Source: Incurvaria masculella
Taxonomy: Eukaryota; Arthropoda; Insecta; Lepidoptera; Incurvariidae
Direction of reading: 5' to 3'
Assembly (NCBI GenBank): GCA_946894095.1
Contig: OX335643.1
Span: forward strand, 8,357,036-8,421,035
Length of the DNA: 64,000 nucleotides
The position numbers and the translations under genes are program-made. The notes beneath the pieces are model-generated. The model made no database searches. It was not told the origin of the DNA and worked only from the letters and a program-made list of their open reading frames with translations. Each line of letters starts with the position of its first letter. The first letter of the stretch is position 1. Shown here in pieces: positions 14,201 through 26,200 of the stretch.

Positions 14201-17200
14201 GTTTATGCACCCACAGTATTACACTGGATATTTTTTTTTCTAATCTCGATACACTCCTTCAAAATCTGTAAAATCTTTCGTGAGCGACAATGCTCAAGTG
14301 ACAGGTCCCCCGAAAACGACACTCCAAAGTCGGTTATACACTCACAGTATTACACTAGAGGAAAATGTTTTCTAATCTCGATACACTCCTTCAAAATCTG
14401 TAAAATCTTTCGTGAGCGACAATGCTCAAGTGACAGGTCCCCCGAAAACGACACTCCAAAGTCGGTTATACACTCACAGTATTACACTAGAGGAAAATGT
14501 TTTCTAATCTCGATACACTCCTTCAAAAACTGTAATCTCTTTCGTGAGCGACAATGCTTAAGTGGCAGGTCCCCCGAAAACGGCGCGCCTGAGCGGAGTA
14601 CGCGGCGCAGGCCAGTCACGAAGCGTTCGTGTGACAGATCGAAGTAGGAATGCACGATAGCGCCTCAGGGTTATTCTGACACAAGGAAGTGCACGGCTCG
14701 TGTTGGCTGACTTCTGCTTCCGCCCTTTCGAGTAAACACGTCAGAAACGGATGCGGCCTTGAGCGTTTCCAGGCTATATTTATGCAGTAGTAACTGGAGT
14801 TTGTTTACAAAGAAAGAAATAAATGTTCAATAAGATTGCAATTTAAGGCTCCACCTCACGCTAACCTCCGAAAATGTGTATATTTTGGGGTTATTTTCTC
14901 TGGGTCTCTTCCACTAATAAGTACTGATCAGCTTAATATTCACATTAAAGGGCCTCTCATACCATCTCGCAATTTATATCAGTACAAGATAATCAGCACT
15001 TTAGTAATAAAAGCCCTTTTAAGTGTCGAATAGAATAGATCAGCACTTGGTGAAAAGCAGGCTAACTCTAGTACAAAGTCCCAAAAACCCAAAACCAAAA
15101 CTAACCTAACCTAAACCAACCGAACATTTCCATATTAACAAGAGTTTTGGATGCTATTAGGTTTTGGACAATGTGCCTTTTGAACTTAATGATGTGTGTG
15201 AGTTTTCTTTTTCCAACAGAAGTTATATTTTTTCCATCTCTTCGTGTGGACTGCACAATTTCTGGTTAGTGATAATTTTAAAATTACAATACATCCGCGT
15301 CCACATTTTTCGCCTGATGTAACAACCGTAAAAAAATCAAAATATCAATATTTCGACTATTATCTAGGCGACGACGTCAAAAAGATTTTAATGCGTTCCT
15401 TATATTCTTTAATAAAAAATTAGTTTGTAAAAACTTATTTAATAGTTTTTTTTTGGGTTATTTTCTAGTTCAGTTTACCGGCGCATGGAAACTAAATGCT
15501 TTTGACAATTTTCTTTTTTGTAGTATAAAATCACATATTTATCTAGTGAATAATCGTGAAACATTAATTAATTCGCATTCAAAATAGACGTTATAGATCA
15601 AAAACATACATTTCGCTTCCTCGTCAAAAGCTGAGAACTCGATTCTTACGCGCATACATACAACAACGCACCCTAACGCGATACAAAGCATACGGAGGTC
15701 GCAATTATCGTTTGTAATAACAACACAGTTTTTATGCTGCTCAGTTGGAGCATTAAACACAGAACAATTAAATCTAAAAGAGTGGAACTGCACAAAGGCG
15801 GACTTATCGCTAAAAGTGATTTCTTCCAGTCAATTCGGCCTTAGCGTCCGAATATTTAAGGAGTATCTTTGTATCTTTGGGAACCCGTGCTGGAAGGGAC
15901 CAGAGAACATAGAAACATTGGAGTAGCAACCTAACCTCGTTTGTAAGGGGCATCGTAGCCACTTTTTACATACAATCGCGGCACCACCGGCGATTCAGTC
16001 CGCTTACGAACTCGTTTCCTTCATGAACCGCTTTCGTTCTCTTTCCGAGTTGGATATGTGCATTTCGTCACGAACGCGAGCTGCTACGTGGATCGGAATC
16101 CATGTAAAACTGTAGCTCTCCTTCCCTGACTAGGGTAAGTCCGTCCGGGTCGGTATAATCGGATTGGATAAAAATATGGTCGAAGCAGCAATGAAAATGT
16201 GTCTGTGTTTTCAATTCAGTTCAATGTAACCGTGCTAATAAATGGGAAGGTCCTGGCATGGCACCTAATTCCATTGGAAATGCGGTGTGTTAGGCTAATG
16301 TCACGGCGGTAGGTGTGGTATGAGCCATCAATGTCCCGTCACATAAAAAAATCAGTAATAAACTGCAGAATCACTCCAAACCGTATTGACGTGTGTCACG
16401 AAATATACCTGATTAAAAACGTATCAACAATATCGACGAAAAGATTCGAAGAATAACCATAAGCACTTGGACTAAACGAGCAAGTAATTAACGAAATCAG
16501 CTGTAAGGAATTTACTCAAGATAAAAAAACGTGCGCGAGCATTACGAAATCGGTGTCTTTATCGCAAGGGCAAACGTGAGGAGCCGTGAGCCGCTGCTCG
16601 ATCGCGTCGAGATTACACTCTTCATGCATAAAGGTGGGCTCCGGATACGCGAGTCCCGCGACTCGCCGCCTCGCGACCAGAGCCGGTAGTCTAAGTTGTC
16701 ACCTAAATTGGCGTTACGACAAACCGATCGACTGGCGTTTTCAAATGTATGGAGAAATTGAAGAGCGCGCGCAGCGGGCGTTAAGCGAACTAACCTTTGC
16801 GAGTCCGAGCTTGATTTGACAGCTTACTCAACGTTGCCGTAAATACGTCGACTTTGCCGTTTACGTCCACTCCGCGTTTTCATACAAATCGGAAGTCCGC
16901 GTTTGACTTTGACAGCTTGAAGAAGTGAAACCACAGAATATCTAGTAAAAACTTGTATGGAGTTTGGAGAAAACGCCAGTCGATCGGTTTGCCGTAAACG
17001 CCAATTTAGGTGAGAACTCAGACTGACCACTCTGTAGTCCTAGTTGTCACCTAAAGTGGCGTTTACGGCAAACCGATCGACTGGCGTTTTCAAATGTATG
17101 GAGAACTTGAAAAGCGCGCGCAGTGGGCGTTAAGCGAACTAACATTTGCGAGTCCGAGTTTGATTTGACAACTTACTCAACGTTGCCGTAAATACGTCGA

Positions 17201-20200
17201 CGTTGCCGTTTACGCCGACTCCGCGTTTTCATACAAATCGGAAGTCCGAGTTTGACTGTGACAGCTTGAAGAAGTAAAACCCCAGAATATCTAGTAAACA
17301 TTTGTATGGAGTTTGGCGTTTTTACGGAAAACGCCAGTCGATCGGTTTGCCGTAAACGCCACTTTAGGTGACAACTAGGACTACAGGCTCTGAACGTGTA
17401 CATTCGTCGGCGCTGACTGGTTGAATAGACGAGTCACCTGAAAGCCTAGGTCGCTAATTGTGACCCTAACCCTAGCCTTAACGTATTTAATCATTAACAA
17501 TCTGAGGTTCCCGGCTCAGCTCAGGTAAATTTCGTTTTGGAGCAAGAAATCTTCGCGGACATGTTATTAAAACGGTCCGTTTATGGGTGTGTGATGTCTG
17601 TGAACAGGGATGAAAATGTGTGAATGGTTTTTAAAGAGAAATAAAAAGTATGTTTAGAGAGTAAGATGTAAGCGCCACCTACCTGGTCCAACTATGGCTA
17701 ATAACCCCATAAGTGCAAAAACTCATCAAAATCAGTTAAGCTGTTTAGGAGAAGAATTACGAACAAACGCACAGCGGATATTTTTTAACAAAAATTAAAC
17801 TGGACCTTATCTAACTTTTACAACTTATTCAATTACTTGACATACTCTGTGGCTTGTGGTCTAGGGGATAATGCCTGTGGCCTCTCTTGTAAAGGGTGGT
17901 TAAATTGTAAGGGCCGATGTTGAATATGAACCACACCTAAACGCCAAGTTTTTTTCCGAATTTTATTTGACATTTCTCTATTTCAGACTTACTCAATTTG
18001 AACCATGGAGAGATACACAATCCAACAACGTGTTAAAGTTATCCAGACTTATTATGAAAATGGGCGTTCAAATCAAAATGCATATCGTGCACTTCGTGAT
18101 TTTTTTGGTCAATTTGATCGTCCAAATGTGCGTACAATCGCAAAAATCGTGGAAAAAATCGAGCAAACCGGGTCTGTAGAAGATGTGAGAACACCAGTGC
18201 ATGCTCGTACAGCTCGTACTGCAGAAAATATTGCTGCTGTTCGCGATAGTGTGGCTGAAGAGCCGTCCACCTCAACTCGTCGTCGTGCCCAACAATTGCA
18301 CCTCTCACGCTCGTCGTTGATGAACATTATGCATAAAGACTTGCATTTACACGCTTACAAGGTGCAATTGGCTCAAGAACTAAAGCCTCTTGACCATTCC
18401 AAACGTCGTTAATGGGCAGAATGGTGGCAAGAAATGGCAACAGTGGATGATCAATTTTCGAAGAAAATCATCTTCAGTGATGAGGCACATTTTCACCTCA
18501 GTGGATTCGTCAATAAACAGAATTGCCGCATTTGGGCGAATGAAAATCCAAGAGTGATTGTCGAAAAACCAATGCACCCACAAAGAGTGACTGTTTGGTG
18601 CGGTTTATGGGCTGGCGGCATCATCGGGCCGTATTTGTTCCAAAATGAGGCCGGTCAGGCAGTTACTGTGAATGGTGTTCGCTATCGTGAGATGATAACG
18701 AACTTTTTATGGCCCGAATTGGAAGATATGGATGTGGACGATATGTGGTTTCAGCAGGACGGTGCCACTTGCCACACAGCTAACGAAACAATGGCTCTTT
18801 TGCGCAACAAATTCAATGGCCGTGTTATCTCACGTAATGGCGATGTCAATTGGCCGCCAAGATCATGTGATTTGACACCGTTGGACTTTTTTCTTTGGGG
18901 TTATTTGAAAGAAAAGGTGTACGTCGATAAGCCAGCAACAATTCAAGAGCTAAAGGATGAGATAATTCGGCACATTAACGGCATAGAACCTCCATTATGC
19001 CTCAGGGTCATCGAAAATTTGGACCATCGGATGGAGGTGTGTCGCCATGGTCGCGGCGTACATTTGGCCGATATTTTGTTCCATACATAATTGATTAATA
19101 CCAATATATCACAATAAAATAAAATTACAATAATTTCCTAAATAGTTTGTGTTTTATTCAAAATCAACATCGGCCCTTGAAATTTAACCACCCTTTATAA
19201 AAAGAGCGGGTGCTAATCACCTGTTTCTCATCCGAAATTGTAATGTGCATATTTATCGAGAAAGCGGGTCACTCTATGGTTCTGAAGCAATGAATCAATT
19301 GCAGTTCTCCTTCTCCTCAAACTAGATAGTAGGGTTAATAACAAAACGGGTGGGCTCTCTATTATCGCAATGGTTGAAGGATGGTCGAAGTGGCAATGAT
19401 AATGTGTCGATGTTTTAAATCGAGTTATGCAGCCATACTCATATAAAGGGAGAACATGGCCATGATATAAGCTATCCAGGTCTAGTTCCACAAAACCGTG
19501 CCGAATAAGTTCATTCTATCTCTGGTAGAGACAACCCGCGGTCACGCGTCGCTGTCGCTGCTATCCAAAGTATAGCCTTAGGTGGTCCTTGAATTGGCCA
19601 AGCAAACATCAGTAATGACATCGCGGCAGGTAGCAGACTTACACACGGCTAAGAAAATGCGCAAACCAGGGACCTCTTTATAATTGCATCATATCGAAAC
19701 ATAACAGAACTCCTTTTCGAAAAAATGGAAGCACCTGGATAATGAGTTTTCTTTTTCCAACAGAAGTTATATTTTTTCCATCTCTTCGTGTGGACTGCAT
19801 AATTTCTGGTTAGTGATAATTTTAAAATTACAATACATCCGCGTCCACATTTTTCGCCTGATGAAGAACGAGAGATCTATAATAACCATAACTATAATAC
19901 TAACTAAATATGTTGCACTTCACCCTTAGCTAATGATAATATATGACAAATCCGAGTTTTTTTTTTTTATGTGACTGGACATGGATGGCTAATACCACAA
20001 GTTCTGTCATGGTATTAGCCCAACACACCACATGGGAAATAGTTGCCATGCCAGGACCTTCCTTATATAGACGATGTACTCTACGGACGATGCATAAACA
20101 ATAAACAACAATAAAAAAAGCCTCAACAGAAAGATACTTATGCAACTCATATAATTTTTTAAGTAAAACGTGTGACTTTTTATTTACATTCTCCCTCTCC

Positions 20201-23200
20201 AAACAAAGTATCAAGCCTGTTGTTATGGCAAAACACACTAGGGTCCTATTCCGTACTGCGACACGAGTTACGAACAAATGGAATGACTATGATTTTAGAA
20301 TAAATCTATATGCATATAAAATAAAGATGGCAATAACAATAAGTACAGTGACACGGGTCGCCTTCATAAAGTCCAAAAAGCACAAGTTCCAAAACCCAGA
20401 ATATCCCGAAGTATGTATTATTCGTATGCATTTTAAAAAGCACAAAACCAAACCTAACCCAATTCAAATTTTCCGAACTAATAAGAATTTTGGATGCTTT
20501 GGGGTTTGGACCTTATGTTTTTTGGACTTTATGATGCGTCCCCTTTTTTGTGAGAAGCGCGACAAATGGCAACCCCAGTTCGTTCTTCTTGTACTTTGAG
20601 GGAAACAGCTCGGCAGCACATTCCACAAGCTACCTAATGGAATCCCTGCGTGTTGATCTTTGAGCGATGCCAGAAAGGGTTGGAGATTTACAGGAAATAG
20701 GTAATTAGGAAAATAATACATAATACCAACATTACGTATTATAGATAATAGGAAATGGGTAGAAGATTCTACTCGATTCGGCGCGCCTAGCCTACACCAT
20801 CCTTATGTCGCGTCGCAGAACGTAACAGAGCCCTGGCAACACCGACTCGCCGTGGTGAAGCCCGCGCGGCGCAGCGTCAGGAGCGCCATGGTCACCGCGT
20901 GCGCGCTGTGCTCGCGACGCGAAATGGCAACCGTCTCTGTGCGTCTCGGGGTGCCGCCGTGCACGCCGCCGCCGCCTAAGGAAGCGGGGGTTGTGAGAGG
21001 CAGTACGGTGCAAATATACATGTCCAAACTACTGATAAGTAATTCCGAGTCCACCCCATTCTAAGAACCTACCTCCTCTGCTTTTTATACTGCGTTCTAA
21101 CACTCCTCATCAACTTGTCAACAGCAAACTGTCAAAGCTATCAAGCTTTATTGTACGTAAGGAAACTGGCGCAGTTAACCCTATTGCCCAATACAATTTG
21201 AGCGATGTTCGATGAAGAGAAATTGTCATGTTCAGCCTTTAAAAGCGTAAACAAGTTAGTTTCAATTTAGATTGCATTGTCGCCATGATGTGTTCAAATA
21301 TTGTTTTATCGAGGCTAGCCATTAGGCCGCCATAGCCGGATATTTGAATAAATCAATAATTGTAGTGGCAGAAGTCCACAGAAAACCGAGGACTATAATC
21401 AGAGCAACCGTCAAGTTGACCCTTTCTGTGTGTTTCAAAAAAATTTAAGGCCCGTGATAGTGCTATGTGGTTCACCGGAGCGGTTGCGCCAGACTGATTG
21501 ACACTGATTTTTCTCGTGAGATCCTCACATGTATACTTATCGAAATGAGCTAATACATTTCACCCCCAAATATTTTGGCATGAAGTGTATTTGCTCGAAG
21601 ACCGACCTTGGTGAACAGATGGCGCCACTTGCCTGTTTACATGGCGCGATAGACACACCCACGTAACAATATATTCAGTCCCTTCAATCCAAGTTCCGTG
21701 TAAATATGACAGAAAGAGATCTCTAAAATGGGTCGCCTTCATAAAGTACAAAAAACACAAGATTAGAATATTCAAAAGTATGTATTTTTCGTGTATATTT
21801 TAAAAAGCACAAATATAAACCTAATCTAAACTTACCTAACCCAATGGAAATGTTCCGTATTCATAAAAGTTTGCTTTATGATGCGTCCCCTCTAAAATGT
21901 CTTCAGTGTAAAAACAAAAACCTGTGCCTTTGGCGAAAAAAAAAATTGGGGCTGAATCAGATTTCAGTGCACTTCTGACGCGTCCGCATGCACTTCGCAA
22001 GTAGCAATCAACGTCCCCCTCGACCGCATAACACTATCGACGGTCGACGCATTACAAATAAATAGTGGCGCGAGCCACTTGAATAACCTGGTGTCCAGCG
22101 TACTGGTAAGTGGGGCCGGTCAGCGAATGGTGCCGCGGCGCAAACGCCTGCACCGGCGGCGCCTCCGCCGAGTAGCAGCGATGGCAGCTGCAGCGCATTA
22201 CGCCGGCGCAGCGCGCGCGCCGCCGCCGCCACGCATAACGCCAGCAGCAGCACTAGCCACATGGCGCACGCGCGGCGGCCATCTTGCACGCCGGCCGCGA
22301 CTTCCCGCCTCGACTGACGCTCGTCGAGTTTGGCAGTTTTTTTATTTTGGTCGTTAACTAACCGCACTCACTGATCCTGCCTCGACTGACGCTCGTCGAG
22401 TTTGGTATTTCTTTATTTTTGTCTCTAACTAACCCCACTCACTGATCCTGCCTCGACTTACGCTCGTCGAGTTTGGCAGATTTTGTTTTGAGTTTCCACC
22501 TAACCGCACCCACTGATTCCGCCTCGACTGACGCTCGTCAAGTTTGGCAGTTTTTGTTTTTAGTCTATAACTGCACTCATCAATCCTGCCTCGACTGACG
22601 CTCGTCAAGTTTGAGGAGTTTTTGTTTTTAATTTTATAACTAACAGCACTCACTGATTCTGCCTCGACTGAAGCTCGTCAAGTTCGGCAGAGTTATGTTT
22701 TGATTTCTAACCGCACTCAGTGACCTCGCCTCGACTGACGCTCGTCAAGTTTGGCAGTTTTTGTTTTGAGTTTCTAATCGAACTCACCGATAATATGCAC
22801 CAGCTACACACACAGGATTTTTCCTGATAGTTTTACACTATTTGCGCATCGTTGTCACCTTTTTTCGTCTTTTGGTGTCTTTCCAGTCTTTTTAAAAAGA
22901 AATAATTATTGAGACAATAGGTCAAGGGAGCCTGGTGTTTTTGTTTTCAGTTTGGAGCTAACCTCATTCAATGATTACATAGCTAAACCAATCACCCACA
23001 GGAAATGTTTTCTAATGTTTTGACTAGGTTTGCACACACCAGCGGTCAATTTCGTGATCTTTTTTGTGTACCATTGATACTTTTCTTTTCTTGTCTTGCA
23101 AGTATTTTAAGTATAATGTTTAATGAAAAAAAATCCAGAGAACATCAGTATTTTTTGGTATTGTATCATCTGGTATTTGCAATTTTGGCTTAACAGATGT

Positions 23201-26200
23201 CATGCATGCAATATAACATTGGCTAGTTAACCAATTTCGAAAAAAACCTACATAACCATTTCCCGCCTTTTGCAAGGCCGAAAAGTCAAAAGATCCTAAT
23301 TCTGTATACAGTTGTCTCTTTCTAAAATCACTATCAACCTATAAACCTATCTCTTTTCCGAAAGTCGGAATTAGATTCCACATCACTCGCATCACAACAC
23401 GCCCGGTTTGTTTCGATCCAATTCACGGTTCTCCCGCCAACGCGTACCGCGAAAGAGATAGCACAACAATAAGACGGCGATTTTCACCGGAGTAGCACTT
23501 TTCCACGAACACTTTCGCACATAAAACGCCGCCGCACACTGGACCGATTCAATTTTTAGGAATGCAGCCAACGGAGAGCTGTGCCAAATTACAAAATCGG
23601 TCACGCGGCAGGCGGGGCTGCACGCAATCCCGACATCCGGAAATCCAGACAAATTCGCGACTAGGCAGTTCAGGCCAGATATTTTTAAAGTAGAGGTGCT
23701 GCGATAATAATCAAAAGACAGTGACATAGGAAAACGCCAATTAACGATCTGTTTGAATTTCTAAGTTTTAGAAACCTGTATGCTAAACTGACCTCAAAAA
23801 GTAAGCTTTCCTGGACCAATTCAGCGCCCGTCTTGTTGGAGAGTTGCAACTCACCGTTGGCTTGGAATCTCCAAGACACAAATACGGTTTGCAGGGACAC
23901 CCAGCCTGTTCTAAAGTTACTATCATGGGATCCAACCATATAGGTAGAATCAGAGCACCCTTTTGTTGTCAACATTAGGTTGTTCAAAAACCAATCGCCC
24001 TGCCAGGATAAACTGCCTGCCGGCGTGTGCCTTTCCTCGTACCTACAACTTGGGAGTTTTCAAACGTAATTTAAACAAGCTAGATAGCTCGGGAATAGTG
24101 CCATAATCCGCCGGTATGGTGCCACGCTGAGTGTGGTTTCGCGAGGTGATATTTGACTTTTCTGAGTTCTTTTAGTCTCTAGGCTTCTATACAAGTTTTT
24201 TGGTACACTCTGGATGAAAAACAAGGACAATTTGAATTTTAAGGATTCAGTTTAATGCAGCCGTGCATGGGAATGGAGGGCCTGGCATGGCACTTAGTTC
24301 ATTCGGGAAAGCGATGTTGGGCTATGATCATGAGGGTGGGAAGCCATCCAAATCCAATAACATAAAAACACCTTCATTTTTAACGGTTCTTTGCACCAGC
24401 AGCGTCTGGATCAATCCACCCCACATTGTCGGGATTTCTCAGTTATCCCCCGCGATGTCTCTTTATCAAGATCTCTTATCATTTTATCAAATGGTAATCG
24501 GGATAATGCATCAATGGTCTATTTTAGTAAAATTGCCACAGTTGTAGGAGCTCCCAAATCTTATTACAAATAAATATTGATCCAAAACAAAAATCATTGA
24601 ATTTTGAATGGAGCTGGACAAGGCTGGCTATACCTACCATTATATTGCCCTTACACAATTCATGCGAACTAGGTGCCATGCCAGGACCTTCCAACGGAAG
24701 ATCAGCGCTCTCATCGCGAGGGAGTTAGCTAAGTTGACTCCCTTTTCCTCTTAGTTCTATGTTACTTGTACTGTTTACAAAATTGTAATTGTATAAATGA
24801 GGAAATAAACGTTTATTCTATTATATTCTTATATTGCACGGCTACATTGGGCTGGATGGAAAACACGGACAATTTTCATTAATGCTTCGACTATCGTTCA
24901 TTCGATGCTATTGTACCAACCACAGAAGAGAAAAGGAAGGAGAAGTGACATATGGTCGTTATCGCGACCTCACCGTATGGACAAAGTGTGCATATAATGA
25001 TATGGGAAGCCCGCACAGTCCAAACCACCGCGCGCGAATGTGCTCCCGAAATGCGTCCCATCAACACAGACACTCCAATACGTCGATGTTTGCGTGTGCC
25101 GTGTGTGTTTAAGAACGGCCCGTAAGCTATGCTCCCCATACAAACGTAGTTTACTAATCATTTGGAAACCGCTATTCCAATTAAATTGATATTTAATATC
25201 TAATATCAGGTAACAAATATCTGTGTCTGCATGCTTTTGTTTTTTTGAAAAATCCAAACCGAATGAAATGAATGCAAAAAGAAAATCTTCATACGCATTT
25301 TGTTTTCTCTGTGGTTTGACCCAGAATACGTTTACCGAAAAAACAAAGGCATGCAGACACAGATATTTGTAGCCTAATATTAGATACCAAACATCAAGTA
25401 AATTGGAACATTGGTTTTCAAATGATTAGTAAACTACGTTTGTATGGGAGGCGAAATTTTCAGGTGCTTACGGGCCGACCTTAAGATGGTTATACTAGCC
25501 AATTCGAATGGTTTGATTGCGTTAAGTTCCTGATCTCTATGGAATGAGAACATGAAAAAAAAGCATGTATAATTCCAGCTAACGTTCTAACAAAACAGAA
25601 AGAAAAATGTTACAGAAATTGATATTTTAAGCATGGAATTTTTTTTTAAGTCAGGTCTCAAATATATTATTTTTCAAGTTTGCGGCTTATATTGATATTA
25701 ACTAATATTTATTTTAATACCATTTCAAAGATCTTAACATTATCTACCCATTCAGCGAAGAACATGTTTAACTTTTCCCAATTTCTTTAACGAAACAATA
25801 AAAAACCGGTTTCACGCGTTATGCGGGTCGGTCACATTTAGAAAGAATTATTTTTTAATTAGAAAGAAGATCTTTGTAGTTGAAGGTGGTCGCAACGGCC
25901 ATTAGACTAGTGGCTCTCTGAGCTGCAGACCTCGCGAGTCTATCTATACATAGCTTTAAACTGAATAAATGTTCACCGCGCCTTACCTCACCTTAAAACC
26001 CTAGAAAACTCCACAAATATAGAGGCAGTTTTAAAAATACAAAAAAAAAATACAAAAAAAATGTGTAAGAGCAATGTGTCAGTCTCGCCCCATGGATAGT
26101 TGTAGACCACTTTTCAAAAGGTTGAAATTATTAACGGTTCCTAGCTTCTATATTTATGAAACTTGTGTTTTTGTCAAGAAAAATTCCCAATATTTTAGGG

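Noticed and set aside
14575..14765. Mammal-style CpG island as firm promoter evidence
   Set aside because: Insects lack typical CpG islands. Kept only as a weak candidate because of position.
20225..20599. 124-aa plus frame MAKHTRVLF
   Set aside because: Runs across MITE D sequence that recurs at 21730 and 15068.
22308..22795. CRISPR-like array of evenly spaced repeats
   Set aside because: Spacer positions are also repeated between units. It is a eukaryotic tandem minisatellite.
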